DNA of 64,000 nt from Burkholderia sp. TSV86 (GCF_001522865.1 NZ_LOWB01000070.1:1-64000), one strand, 5' to 3'. Shown: positions 9,399-18,274, counted from the stretch's first letter. Notes: generated by a model from the letters alone, not told the origin. Made by a program: numbers and translations.

Positions 9399-9951
9399 CG
9401 GCGCGCTCCTGCGCCGGCTCACCGGCTTCGGCCGGCTTCGCGTCGCGCATGCGGTAACGGAAATCGCAGCGCTTGCCGCCCTGCATGATGGTGCTCGTGC
9501 GCGTGAGTTCGACGCGCGGGTCATAGCCCGAGATGAATTCGGCATCGCGCGCGCAGCTCAGCAGATGGCCGATTTCCCCAAGGCCCATGGCGTGATACAT
9601 CTCGGCATAAGCGCAGCGATGCACGTTGTAATCGTAGGCTTCGTCGTCGATGCGCAGCGTTTCCACGTCGAGCGCGCCGTCCTTTTCCCAGAGCACCTGA
9701 AGCGCGGCGAACGACGCGACGCTCGTGCCGTTCGGTTCGCGCGCCGCGAACTGGCGGCCCGCATCGATCGCCGCGCCGCGCACGGCCTCGGCGATCACGG
9801 CTTGCGCGCGCTCGATGCCGCAGTCGCGCTTGAGAATCTCGTAGATCGGCTTGATGATTTCCGCTTCGATGCGCCGGCGCGCGAGAATGCCGAGCGTCTC
9901 GCCGTTCACGCCAATCCCGTCCGCGACGCCTTCGCGTTGTTGCTGTGTCAT
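9391..9951 (-). CDS. L-2-amino-thiazoline-4-carboxylate hydrolase-like
   Basis: A 186-residue protein that I match to the ATC hydrolase family, small cytoplasmic enzymes that open L-2-amino-delta2-thiazoline-4-carboxylate to N-carbamoyl-L-cysteine. Conserved-looking features are a helical N-terminal half, a VHRCAYAEMY segment and a C-terminal cysteine in GGKRCDFRYRM. The start at 9951 has a GAGGAG site. The downstream gene is an N-carbamoyl-amino-acid hydrolase, the second step of this route, which supports the call. The upstream gene encodes a binding protein in the same orientation, 36 bases away. Confidence 0.7.
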   Translation of the reverse strand: MTQQQREGVADGIGVNGETLGILARRRIEAEIIKPIYEILKRDCGIERAQAVIAEAVRGAAIDAGRQFAAREPNGTSVASFAALQVLWEKDGALDVETLRIDDEAYDYNVHRCAYAEMYHAMGLGEIGHLLSCARDAEFISGYDPRVELTRTSTIMQGGKRCDFRYRMRDAKPAEAGEPAQERADD

Positions 9952-9986
9952 CTTCGTCTCCTCGTTACGTCGTTGCATCGTCGGGT

Positions 9987-11168
9987 TCAGCGGGCGGCGG
10001 TCTTCGCGAGCGTCTTCATGGCCGCGCCGCCGCCGAGCACGTCCACCACGGCCCATTTGCCGTCCTTCACCTGATAAATCGTATAAGCGGGATCCAGCAG
10101 GTTGCCTTGTTCATCGAAGCCGATCGCACCCGTCACGCCGCTGCGGCGAATCGTGTGCAGCGCCGCGACAATCTTTTTCGGCGCAACCGAATTGGCCTGC
10201 TGGGTCGCGGCGATCAGCGTCGCCGCCACGTCATACGCAAACGGTGCGTGCAATTCGATCGGCGCGTGCCAGCGCGCGCGGTACTGCGCGTCGAACGCCG
10301 CGCCGCCCGGCATGCGATCGAGCGGACGGCCCGGTTCCAGTGCCGTCACGCCTTCGCCCGAGGGCCCAGACAGCGTGACGAAAGTCTGGCTCACGAAACC
10401 GCCCGCGCCGAGCAGCGGCGCCTGAATATGCAATTGGCGCATGCGGCGCACGAGCGGCGCGGCCTGGGCGTCAAGACCGCCGAAGAAGATCAGGTCGGCG
10501 CGCTTCGCCTTGATGGCCGTTAGCACGCCGCTGAAATCGAGCGTCTTGTCGGTGATGTACTGGCGATCGATCACCGTGCCGCCGTTGGCCTGCACGCCCT
10601 TGATGAACTGGTTCGCAAGTCCCGCGCCGAACGCGGTCTGATCGTCGATCACGGCAATGCGCCGTGCCTTCAGCGTTTTCACCGCATACGCGCCGGTGTA
10701 CGCGCCGCCATCGTCGTCGTGGCCCATGATGCGAAACGCGGTGTCGAAGCCCTGCTGCGTGTATTGACGACCTGTCGAGGCCGGCGCGATCTGCGCGATG
10801 CCGGCGTCGTGATACACGCGCGCGGCCGGCACGCTGCAGCCGGTGTTCCAGTGGCCGACCACGCCAACCACGTGACGATCGACGAGTTGCTGCGCGACCG
10901 TCACGGCCGTGCGCGGGTCCGATTGATCGTCGGCGCTCACGAGCTTGTAGACCACGGGCTTGCCAGCAATGGTCGGATGCTTTGCGTTGGCGTCGTCGAC
11001 GGCGAGCCGTGCGCCGTTTTCCAGATCCTTGCCGATGCGCGCGGATGCGCCGGTCAGCGGCGCGGCGAGCCCGATCAGCACCACCTGTTCGTCCTGGGCA
11101 TGCGCGATGCCCGTGAAAAGCGATACCGCAAGCGCGGCGACCGGCAACGGCAGAGCTTTCTTTGTCAT
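9987..11168 (-). CDS. LivJ-type periplasmic binding protein
   Basis: A 393-residue ABC-transporter substrate-binding protein of the branched-chain amino acid group. Residues 1-24 form a signal peptide (lysines, hydrophobic core, AHAQ cleavage site). The mature part shows VLIGLAAPLTG, GVVGHWNTGCSVPAA and the FRIMGHDDDGGA region typical of type I binding folds. No permease or ATPase genes are adjacent, so it must use a transporter encoded elsewhere or act with the two downstream hydrolases to capture their substrate. It is transcribed divergently from a LysR regulator, likely its controller. Confidence 0.88.
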   Translation of the reverse strand: MTKKALPLPVAALAVSLFTGIAHAQDEQVVLIGLAAPLTGASARIGKDLENGARLAVDDANAKHPTIAGKPVVYKLVSADDQSDPRTAVTVAQQLVDRHVVGVVGHWNTGCSVPAARVYHDAGIAQIAPASTGRQYTQQGFDTAFRIMGHDDDGGAYTGAYAVKTLKARRIAVIDDQTAFGAGLANQFIKGVQANGGTVIDRQYITDKTLDFSGVLTAIKAKRADLIFFGGLDAQAAPLVRRMRQLHIQAPLLGAGGFVSQTFVTLSGPSGEGVTALEPGRPLDRMPGGAAFDAQYRARWHAPIELHAPFAYDVAATLIAATQQANSVAPKKIVAALHTIRRSGVTGAIGFDEQGNLLDPAYTIYQVKDGKWAVVDVLGGGAAMKTLAKTAAR

Positions 11169-11262
11169 GTCGATCGATTCCGATGAGCCTATGTATTGAA
11201 GCGCCATTGGCGCGCATGCCTGCCCATTCCGAGGGCTCATGGCACGCAGCGTTGAATGATGA

Positions 11263-11278
11263 AAAAGATTAATCTTTT
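11263..11278. promoter_or_regulatory. 16-bp palindrome AAAAGATTAATCTTTT
   Basis: A perfect palindrome with an ATTAAT core in the divergent spacer between the binding-protein gene and the LysR gene. GcvA-like LysR proteins bind AT-rich dyads of this kind, so it is the best candidate operator for the adjacent regulator. Confidence 0.5.
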
Positions 11279-11395
11279 GTGTACGGCTGTTTAAATTACG
11301 TTTGGTTCGATCGATATGCCAGAACCTTATTCTAACGCTTAAGATTATGTTTTATATGGAGAAACCGAAAAACATCGGCGCTGCGCACCTTTCGA

Positions 11396-11401
11396 TATAA
11401 T
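11396..11401 (+). promoter_or_regulatory. Possible -10 box for a leaderless lysR mRNA
   Basis: TATAAT ends 7 bases before the ATG at 11409 and no ribosome-binding sequence precedes that ATG. Transcription from this box would begin at or next to the start codon. No convincing -35 was found, consistent with activator dependence or with a chance match. Confidence 0.3.
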
Positions 11402-11408
11402 TCGACAC

Positions 11409-12308
11409 ATGAATAAAATTCAGCTAATCGCCGACGATCCGCTGCTGCGTGCGGTGCGCGCGTTCGAGTCGTTCGCACGTCATGGCTCGGTCGCGGCCGC
11501 CGCGCGCGAACTCGAAATCACGGCCTCGGCGGTGAGCCATCAGTTGCAACTGCTCGAATCGTTCGTGCAAACGCCGTTGACGATCCGCCGCGGCCGCGCG
11601 CTCGTGCTCACCGACGAAGGCCGCGACTACTATCGCTCGATCAGCGCGGCGTTTTCGGTGTTGCGCAGCGCCACGGGGTTCGTGCGCGAGCGCTCGTCGC
11701 GGCGACAGATCACGATCAGCCTGATTCCGCTCTTTGGCATGGGCTGGTTCATTCCCCGGCTGCACGACTTTCTCGCGGCCAATGAAGACGTGGACGTGAC
11801 GGTGCTCTATGCGAATCACCGCAATTACCGCAGCGATGCCGCCGATTTGTCGATCCGCTTCGGCACCGGCGACTGGATCGGCTATACGAGCACGCCGCTT
11901 ATGTCGGGCGCGGTGGTGCCGGTGTGCACGCCGCGCTTTTTGCAGCGCTACGGGCCGCTGTGCAAACCCGCGGATCTCGCGAGCGTGCCGCTCGTTCACG
12001 ACGAGGACCGCAGCACGTGGGCAAACTGGCTGCAAAGCGCGGGCGTGCGCCACGTGGCACGCACCGAGGGGCCGCTCTTCGAAGACGGCCAGCTCACGCT
12101 GAGCGCCACGCTCGCCGATCTGGGCGCGTCACTCATGCGCGCGCCGCTGATTTCGCGCGAGCTCGCGTCGGGCGCGTTGCGCAGGCTCTTCGATCACGAA
12201 CTGAACGACGGGCGGCATTACTACCTTTGCTGGCGCGCCGATGCCGAAATGCCGGACGGCGCGCAGCGGCTCGCGCAATGGTTGCTGGCGTCGATGAAAA
12301 CGCGTTGA
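11409..12308 (+). CDS. LysR-family transcriptional regulator, GcvA-like
   Basis: A 299-residue LysR regulator. The N-terminal winged HTH (about 10-70) includes ARHGSVAAAARELEITASAVSHQLQLLE, followed by a linker helix and the periplasmic-binding-like effector domain with ISLIPLFGMGWFIPRL, a common opening in GcvA-type members. It is divergent from the binding-protein gene and probably activates the ATC/carbamoyl-cysteine genes in response to their substrate. The start lacks a visible Shine-Dalgarno sequence. Confidence 0.9.
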   Translation: MNKIQLIADDPLLRAVRAFESFARHGSVAAAARELEITASAVSHQLQLLESFVQTPLTIRRGRALVLTDEGRDYYRSISAAFSVLRSATGFVRERSSRRQITISLIPLFGMGWFIPRLHDFLAANEDVDVTVLYANHRNYRSDAADLSIRFGTGDWIGYTSTPLMSGAVVPVCTPRFLQRYGPLCKPADLASVPLVHDEDRSTWANWLQSAGVRHVARTEGPLFEDGQLTLSATLADLGASLMRAPLISRELASGALRRLFDHELNDGRHYYLCWRADAEMPDGAQRLAQWLLASMKTR

Positions 12309-12631
12309 AGATGCGTTGAGGGTGCGTTGATTGCGCGCTGATAACGCGAAAAGCGTCGGGCGCGACCGCCTGAGCGGTCATGCGCTGACGCAGTACTTCG
12401 TGACGCTCGGCATCGTGCTGTCAAGGTCGTCCGCGGTCGGCCCGCTGGCCGGGAAGCTTCTGTCCGACTAGCACAGTTACCGGGTGTGCAATGGGCCGTG
12501 ACGGCGCCACCGATCTTCGCGGGCTTCGGTCCCACATTCCCGAACATCCCGGCGCCCGCGCTGCGCAACTATGGCGCTTGCCTAGGACGCGCCAGCGCAC
12601 TGTTCGGCGTGACCTGCTACCTGATCATGAA
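12309..12631 (+). pseudogene. Possible decayed membrane transporter remnant
   Basis: No intact gene is present. Plus-strand frames contain ALTQYFVTLGIVL and VGPLAGKLLSD, then, after a break, PNIPAPALRNYGACLGRASALFG and VTCYLIMNQ. The order and composition recall Bcr/CflA-type MFS drug transporters (a PLSDR loop, later a GTASALLG block). Stops and missing sequence make it a relic at best. Three GCGTTGA repeats mark the junction after the LysR stop. Confidence 0.3.
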
Positions 12632-13093
12632 TCAGGCATCTTTCCATTGCCGATAAGTGGCTGCCTGCCCTCGATATATTCCATCACGGTCGACCAGATT
12701 CCAGACAGTCACGTCCTCGATCCAAAACCGTCTTCCCGACTTGGCAATGCGTAAGCCACGATAACCGCTTGCAAAACCTTGGGTTCGCACAGCTTCGAGC
12801 AATTGGTCGCGCTCTTGTCGATTAGGGTGTTCAGCGGAAAGCCGTGAGCGTAAAGCTGTCATTTCAGCCCAGTCGTATTCGAAACAGCGCTGCGCGGTTT
12901 TGTTTGCGTAAATGAACCGCGGGTCCTCATCCGTATTGTGAGCAAGGACACAAAAAGGTGCGTCTTCGTATAGCCAGCGTGCGGCCTCGGTATCTTGCAT
13001 TGTTTGGTCCAATAGAGGCAGACCGGTCAGTCGGAGGTGGCTATCCACCAAGAGATTGAGAAAAGCGGGATTTGTGGCTAGAGAACTGGACAT
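12632..13093 (-). CDS. MEKHLA-domain protein
   Basis: A 153-residue protein with a PAS-like MEKHLA domain covering most of its length. Matching features are the N-terminal LLVDSHLRLTG helix, FIYANKTAQRCFEYDW in the PAS core, the polar RQERDQLLEAV helix and GRRFWIEDVTVWNLVD with GQAATYRQW at the end. Free-standing MEKHLA proteins in bacteria are small, of unknown function and thought to bind a ligand. The ATG at 13093 is chosen because the upstream extension overlaps the cupin gene and lacks PAS features. No output domain is attached. Confidence 0.75.
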   Translation of the reverse strand: MSSSLATNPAFLNLLVDSHLRLTGLPLLDQTMQDTEAARWLYEDAPFCVLAHNTDEDPRFIYANKTAQRCFEYDWAEMTALRSRLSAEHPNRQERDQLLEAVRTQGFASGYRGLRIAKSGRRFWIEDVTVWNLVDRDGIYRGQAATYRQWKDA

Positions 13094-13193
13094 AGAACGG
13101 TACTCGTGAGCGTCACCGGCATGCGGCGATCGTAGGAATATGCAGCATTGGACCAAACGGCTGATTTTTATAGCCAGTCTGCGCCGGGTACGA

Positions 13194-13655
13194 TTAGTTA
13201 GGCTCGGATTTGACTGATAACGCAACGCCCGGAGTTCCGGCATAAAACACAATCAGCTCGACCGGCTCATCGCCACTTTGGCCGCGATGCGGTGCGTCGA
13301 CCATCTCAGGTAGCACGTCTCCCGGGCCGATCACCATCGTCTTCCCGTCGCTCTTCCGAATGACCGTTAGGTGACCGGAAAGAACATAGGCGACATTGAT
13401 GACCGGATGGCTATGCCACGGTAGTCCGCTATGTGCAGGGATCTTATAGCGCAGTACTGATACTTCCGGCGGCCCATCCGGATATGCGCGATATTGAGTG
13501 CCGTCCCAGGAATGCGTTGTTTTCAACAACTGTATTACCTTGGGCCGTGGCCCGGACGCCATTGCCGTAGGGATATGCATGGCACCGGCAAATACAGGCA
13601 GCGCAGCCGCCAGAACAATTGCCGAGCGCGTTCGAAGACGGGGGCGACAGAACAT
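13194..13655 (-). CDS. Exported cupin protein
   Basis: A 153-residue cupin. An N-terminal signal-like segment (arginines, then a hydrophobic run ending near MASG) suggests export. The cupin core has the metal-binding motif HSGLPWHSHPVINVAYVLSG and a second motif with PGDVLPEMVDAPHRGQ. Family members bind a metal and may be dioxygenases, isomerases or simple sensors; the substrate is not evident. GGAGGAG stands 8 bases before the ATG at 13655. Confidence 0.8.
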   Translation of the reverse strand: MFCRPRLRTRSAIVLAAALPVFAGAMHIPTAMASGPRPKVIQLLKTTHSWDGTQYRAYPDGPPEVSVLRYKIPAHSGLPWHSHPVINVAYVLSGHLTVIRKSDGKTMVIGPGDVLPEMVDAPHRGQSGDEPVELIVFYAGTPGVALSVKSEPN

Positions 13656-13875
13656 AAGCAGACTCCTCCATGAACAATAAGGCAGGCGGGAACAGTTAGT
13701 GGCAGGCGATGACATTCATTATTAAATAACTTAACAATTATCGCGCATGATTCGCGGCTCAGCCAATCAGAATAAAAAAATAACCATCGAGAAACCAGCC
13801 CGTTAGCGGGTTTCACCCCGCTTATCCGCTCTTCAAGCCGGGCTCGCCTGCCCTGCCCGCGCGTTCGCGCGACCG

Positions 13876-14070
13876 TCACAGGTGCTCATACCCGATATCA
13901 CTGCGCACCTTGCCGCAAAACCCCAAGTACGGCCAGCACACGTTCAGCAGCACCGGCAGCATGAACGTGGCGCAGATCATCAGGAATTCCAACGACATCT
14001 GCGCGGACGCAGCGGACCACGGCGTGGCCGACGGCGGCGCGACGCATGGCCACTGGCTGAGCGCGGTCAA
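13876..14070 (-). pseudogene. cydB-like C-terminal remnant
   Basis: About 64 codons resemble the extreme C terminus of cytochrome bd subunit II: SQWPCVAPPSATPWSAAS, a hydrophobic helix, then WPYLGFCGKV (family pattern SYWVFRGKV). The other seven or so helices are missing, and the segment lies just after a cydA tail. It is a deletion remnant, not a working oxidase subunit. Confidence 0.6.
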
Positions 14071-14076
14071 ATCCCG

Positions 14077-14301
14077 TCATGGCTGGCCTCCTGTTGCCGC
14101 GCGCCGCTTTCCGACACTGCCGCCAGCGGCCGCGCAGTGTGTCGATGCGCCCTGCTCCGGCGCCGCCGCGTGCGCGCCGTCCTGGGCAGCCGGCCCGATC
14201 CGTGCGCGCCGGCGCAGCAGCGCTAAGCCTGAGCCGAAGATCGCAACGTAGCCGATGATGTAAAGCGCGAGCGACAGCGCCACGTCATCCGTAGTCAGCG
14301 A
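14077..14301 (-). pseudogene. cydA-like C-terminal remnant
   Basis: The segment LTTDDVALSLALYIIGYVAIFGSGLALLRR and the following GPA match the last membrane helix of the CioA/CydA subunit of a cyanide-insensitive bd oxidase. Everything upstream, including haem-binding helices, is gone. With the cydB tail 6 bases further on, this looks like a cydAB (cioAB) operon reduced by internal deletion, left beside the TPP-enzyme promoter. Confidence 0.6.
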
Positions 14302-14322
14302 CGGCGCGCCCGCCCCGCCCGC

Positions 14323-14339
14323 GCGGCACGCCGCTTGCG
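14323..14339 (+). promoter_or_regulatory. Sigma-54 promoter for the TPP enzyme
   Basis: GCGGCACGCCGCTTGCG has the invariant GG and GC at exact sigma-54 spacing with a TTGC -12 block. The predicted start is near 14351, about 70 bases before the gene at 14423. Confidence 0.55.
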
Positions 14340-14422
14340 CGACGCCCCGCATGGCCACGTGCCGCCGAGCGGCGTCGCGCGGCTCATCGGCTTCGGCCCA
14401 TCGCGAATCAAGGAGAAACGGC

Positions 14423-16264
14423 ATGGCGACAGTGGCGGATTTCATCGTCGAGCGGCTGTACGATTGGGGCGTGCGCCGCGTGTACGGCTACCCGGGCGAC
14501 GGCATCAACGGCTTTTTCGGCGCGCTCGACCGGGCCGGCGGCAAGATCGAAATCATTCAGGCACGCCATGAGGAGATGGCGGCCTTCATGGCATCCGCGC
14601 ATGCAAAATTTACAGGCGAGCTTGGCGTGTGCGTCGCGACTTCAGGCCCCGGTGCCGCGCACCTCGTGACCGGCCTGTACGACGCGCGGCTCGATCATAT
14701 GCCGGTGCTCGCGATCGTCGGCCAGCAGGCTCGCGCGGCGCTTGGCGGCCACTACCAGCAGGAAGTCGATCTGCCGGCGCTTTACAAGGACGTGGCGGGC
14801 GCATTCGTCCAGCTTGCCACGGTGCCCGGCCAAGTGCGCCATCTGGTCGACCGTGCGGTGCGCACTGCGCTCGGCGCACGCACGGTCACCGCGCTGGTGC
14901 TGCCGAACGATTTGCAAAGGCTCGACTATGCGCCGCCGAAACGCGCGCACGGCACCGTGCATTCCGGGCTCGGCTACACGCCGCCGAAGGTCGTGCCATA
15001 CGCGGATGATCTGCAGCGCGCGGCCGACGTGCTCAACGCGGGCGCGAAGGTCGCGATGCTGGTGGGCGCGGGCGCGCTGCACGCGACCGACGAGGTGATC
15101 GCAGTGGCTGACCGGCTCGGCGCGGGCGCCGCGAAAGCGCTGCTCGGCAAGGCCGCGCTGCCCGACGATCTGCCGTGGGTGACCGGCGCGATCGGGCTGC
15201 TCGGCACCCGGCCCAGCTACGCGCTGATGACCGAATGCGACACGCTGCTGGTGGTCGGCTCCAGCTTCCCGTATTCGGAATTCCTGCCGAAGGAAGGCCA
15301 CGCGCGCGGCGTGCAGATCGACCTGAAAGCCGACATGCTGAGCCTGCGCTATCCGATGGAGGTCAATCTCGTCGGCGACAGCGCCGAGACGCTGCGCGCA
15401 CTGCTGCCGCTGCTGAACGCGCGCCGCGACACGGGATGGCGCGAGCGGATCGCGAAATGGAACGCGCATTGGCGCGACACACTCGCCGCACGCGCGGCGG
15501 CCAAGGCTAGCCCCGGCCGTGGCGTGAATCCGCAGCGCGCGTTTACCGAGCTGTCGCCGCGCCTGCCCGACGGCGTCATTCTGACGAGCGATTCGGGTTC
15601 CTGCGCAAACTGGTATGCGCGCGACCTGATGATGCGGCGCGGGATGATGGCGTCGCTGTCGGGCGGCCTCGCATCGATGGGCGCGGCGGTGCCATATGCG
15701 ATCGCCGCGAAGTTCGCGCATCCGGCGCGCCCGGTGATCGCGATAGCCGGCGACGGCGCGATGCAGATGAACAACCTGGCCGAGCTGATCACCGTCTCGA
15801 AGTACTGGCGCAAATGGTCCGACCCGCGCTGGATCTGCATGGTGCTGAACAACGAGGATCTGAACCAGGTCACGTGGGAGCAGCGCGTGATGGAAGGTGA
15901 TCCGAAGTTCGACGCATCGCAGCAGATTCCGGACGTGCCGTACTCGCGCTTCGCGTCGCTGCTCGGGCTGAAAGGCATCTACGTCGACGATCCGGAGCAG
16001 CTTGGCGCCGCGTGGGACGAGGCACTCGCATCGGACCGCCCGGTGGTGCTCGAAGTGAAGACCGACCCCGAGGTGCCGCCGCTGCCGCCGCACGTGACGC
16101 TGCAGCAGGCAAAGCATTTCGCCGAAACGCTGCTCAAAGGCGACGCGCGCGGGGCGAACGTGATCGTCGAAACCGCGCGGCAAATGCTGTCGGGCGTGCT
16201 GCCGGGCAACGGCGAACCCGGCGCGGGCGCGGGCAAGGACGGGACAACGAGTCGTCGGGAGTGA
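14423..16264 (+). CDS. Thiamine-pyrophosphate enzyme, pyruvate oxidase-like
   Basis: A 613-residue enzyme of the acetolactate synthase/pyruvate oxidase superfamily. The PYR domain carries the catalytic Glu in ARHEEMA (near residue 50) and SGPGAAHL; a central domain follows; the C-terminal PP domain has GDGAMQMNN with LNNEDLNQ, the GDG-NN thiamine-diphosphate/Mg motif. The closest recognised group is pyruvate oxidase (PoxB-like) or a general TPP-requiring protein; it lacks clear residues that would fix substrate. The start at 14423 has AAGGAG. A sigma-54 promoter precedes it, placing it in the regulon of the rpoN locus, perhaps for acetate generation or redox balance under stress. Confidence 0.87.
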   Translation: MATVADFIVERLYDWGVRRVYGYPGDGINGFFGALDRAGGKIEIIQARHEEMAAFMASAHAKFTGELGVCVATSGPGAAHLVTGLYDARLDHMPVLAIVGQQARAALGGHYQQEVDLPALYKDVAGAFVQLATVPGQVRHLVDRAVRTALGARTVTALVLPNDLQRLDYAPPKRAHGTVHSGLGYTPPKVVPYADDLQRAADVLNAGAKVAMLVGAGALHATDEVIAVADRLGAGAAKALLGKAALPDDLPWVTGAIGLLGTRPSYALMTECDTLLVVGSSFPYSEFLPKEGHARGVQIDLKADMLSLRYPMEVNLVGDSAETLRALLPLLNARRDTGWRERIAKWNAHWRDTLAARAAAKASPGRGVNPQRAFTELSPRLPDGVILTSDSGSCANWYARDLMMRRGMMASLSGGLASMGAAVPYAIAAKFAHPARPVIAIAGDGAMQMNNLAELITVSKYWRKWSDPRWICMVLNNEDLNQVTWEQRVMEGDPKFDASQQIPDVPYSRFASLLGLKGIYVDDPEQLGAAWDEALASDRPVVLEVKTDPEVPPLPPHVTLQQAKHFAETLLKGDARGANVIVETARQMLSGVLPGNGEPGAGAGKDGTTSRRE

Positions 16265-16888
16265 CTGGTATGACGGCGCGGCGCACGCGTCGCGGCGCGT
16301 CGTACCCGGGCGGGCCGAGCGTAGGCTCGCATCGGCGGCGTGCCGCCCGTCGGCAGCCAGTGCCAGTGCCGCGCCAATAAGCCAGTGCAGCGCGCGCGAT
16401 TCGCAGGCAAGCCGCGATATCGACGCCACGCCGCGCGCACGCATGAGCGCTCGCGCGGCTGGCGCTGGTTCGCGCCCGCGATCGTGACGGTCTTCACGTT
16501 CGGCGCTTCCCGCTTTTACCGATAGGCGGCGGCATGCTGCCCCGCCGGCGTCTCGACGTCATATATCGCCATATATCACCATGTATTGCCTCATATCACG
16601 GCTATCACGGCGTATCATCGCGCGGCGCGCGGTATGCCGCACGCCGCGCCGGCGGGTTGACGGGCAACCCGATCGACGCCGCGATGTGTCCCCTCGCCGT
16701 CCACGACGCCGCCATCGCCCAGCTCTCGACGATATGCGCGAGTGGTCCTGCCTGGCATGTGCGCGCCGGCATGCGCCGCGCTTGCCGAATAGCCGGAAGA
16801 TGGCGGCGGCCCGCCCGCGCGCCGATAATGTATCGAAGGATAGGTTCACGGACGATTCGCCCGACCCTCGTCGGGCCAGGAGATTCCC
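16265..16888. other. Gene-free spacer with imperfect repeats
   Basis: About 620 bases without a convincing gene. Near 16560-16620 there is an AT-rich patch of degenerate 9-10 base units (CATATATCGC, CATATATCAC, CATATCACGG) that resembles the CATATCG motif repeated near the receiver and udgX genes. Otherwise nothing was found, including no exact sigma-54 element before the HAD gene. Confidence 0.4.
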
Positions 16889-17563
16889 ATGCGCATTGAA
16901 ACGTCATTTCTGTTCGATCTTGACGGCACGCTCGTCGACAGCGTCTATCAGCACGTGCTCGCGTGGAAGGAAGCGCTCGATGCCGAAGGCATCGAGCTAT
17001 CGGTGTGGCGCATTCACCGCAAGATCGGGATGAGCGGCGGCCTGTTCCTGAACCAGCTGCTGCGCGAGACGGCCGGCGACATCGACGCCGGACGCGTCGA
17101 GCGGCTGGCGCGGCTGCATGCGGCCGCGTACCAGCGGCTGCGCGGGCAGGTTCGGCCGCTGCCGGGCGCGCGCGAGTTGCTCGCCGCGCTGTCGGGCGCG
17201 GGGATACGCTGGGCGATCGCCACCAGCGGGCGGATGCAGACGGCGGCGGTCAATCTCGAAGCGCTCGGCGTCGATCCGGCGAAGCACGTGGTCATCACCC
17301 GCGATCAGGTCAAGTACGCGAAGCCGGACCCAGACCTGTTCCTGACCGCCGCCGCGAAACTGAACGTGCCGATCGAGCATACGCTGGTGGTCGGCGACAG
17401 CATTTGGGACATGCTCGCCGCAAGCCGCTGCCGTGCGCTCGGCGTTGGGCTCCTGTCCGGCGGGTACGGCCGCGACGAACTGGAACGTGCGGGGGCACTG
17501 CGCGTGTATGACGATCCGGCCGACCTGTTGTGGCATCTCGACGAGATTGCCGCGCGGCCATAG
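16889..17563 (+). CDS. HAD-superfamily phosphatase, Gph/beta-PGM-like
   Basis: A 224-residue HAD hydrolase of subfamily IA. Motif I DLDGTLVDS gives the nucleophile Asp and acid/base Asp; a helical cap follows; motif II is in IATSGR; Lys in QVKYAKPDPDLF is motif III; VVGDSIWDM is motif IV. These are typical of phosphoglycolate phosphatase and beta-phosphoglucomutase relatives acting on small phosphorylated metabolites. The start has GGAG before it. It converges with the sdhB-like gene, only 3 bases between stops. Confidence 0.88.
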   Translation: MRIETSFLFDLDGTLVDSVYQHVLAWKEALDAEGIELSVWRIHRKIGMSGGLFLNQLLRETAGDIDAGRVERLARLHAAAYQRLRGQVRPLPGARELLAALSGAGIRWAIATSGRMQTAAVNLEALGVDPAKHVVITRDQVKYAKPDPDLFLTAAAKLNVPIEHTLVVGDSIWDMLAASRCRALGVGLLSGGYGRDELERAGALRVYDDPADLLWHLDEIAARP

Positions 17564-17566
17564 CGC

Positions 17567-18274
17567 CTAAACGGTTCGCCTGACCAGCATCGCGCGTATC
17601 TGCGCGATCGCCTGGGTCGGATTCAGCCCCTTCGGGCATACGTGCGTGCAGTTCATGATCGTCCGGCAGCGAAACAGCCGATACGGGTCCTCGAGATTGT
17701 CGAGCCGCTCGGCTGTCGCCTGATCGCGCGAATCCGCGATGAACCGGTAGGCTTGCAGCAACCCGGCCGGCCCGACGAACTTGTCCGGGTTCCACCAGTA
17801 GCTCGGGCACGCTGCCGAGCAGCATGCGCACAGGATGCATTCGTACAGCCCGTCGAGCTGGTCGCGCTGCTGCGGCGACTGCCGCCGCTCGCGCTCGGGC
17901 GGCGGCGTATCGTTGATCAAGTATGGGCGGATCGAATGATACTGATTGAAGAAATCGGTCATGTCGACGATCAGATCGCGCACCACCGGCAGCCCCGGCA
18001 ACGGCCGCAGCACGATCTCGCGCGGCAGCGCCTTCATGTTCGTCAAGCACGCGAGCCCGTTTTGGCCGTTGATGTTCATCGCGTCCGAGCCGCAGATCCC
18101 CTCGCGGCACGAACGCCGATACGACAGCGTCTCGTCTACGCGCTTGAGACGCCCGAGCACGTCGAGCAGCATCCGGTCGTCGGAATTCAAGCTGATCTCG
18201 TAGCGCTGCATGTACGGCGCCGCGTCGCGATCGGGATCGTAGCGGTAGATATGAAGCGTGCGCGGATCGTTCAT
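17567..18274 (-). CDS. Orphan succinate dehydrogenase/fumarate reductase Fe-S subunit
   Basis: A 235-residue SdhB-type protein. The N-terminal plant-type ferredoxin domain binds a 2Fe-2S cluster through CREGICGSDAMNINGQNGLAC; the C-terminal domain has CILCACCSAACPSYWW and CRTIMNCTHVCPKGLNP for the 4Fe-4S and 3Fe-4S clusters. All cluster cysteines appear intact. No flavoprotein or membrane-anchor gene is present, so it must pair with SdhA/C/D encoded elsewhere or have another electron partner. A sigma-54 element lies 47 bases upstream, suggesting a condition-specific replacement subunit. Confidence 0.88.
   Translation of the reverse strand: MNDPRTLHIYRYDPDRDAAPYMQRYEISLNSDDRMLLDVLGRLKRVDETLSYRRSCREGICGSDAMNINGQNGLACLTNMKALPREIVLRPLPGLPVVRDLIVDMTDFFNQYHSIRPYLINDTPPPERERRQSPQQRDQLDGLYECILCACCSAACPSYWWNPDKFVGPAGLLQAYRFIADSRDQATAERLDNLEDPYRLFRCRTIMNCTHVCPKGLNPTQAIAQIRAMLVRRTV

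Noticed and set aside
11239..11258. TGGCACGCAGCGTTGA before the LysR gene as a sigma-54 promoter
   Set aside because: The -12 block is one base out of register and reads TTGA, so it fails the spacing rule used for the others.
16750..16800. TGGCATGTGCGCGCC and CCGGCATGCGCCGCGC as sigma-54 promoters of the HAD gene
   Set aside because: The first is one base off in spacing and the second lacks a TTGC-like -12 block.
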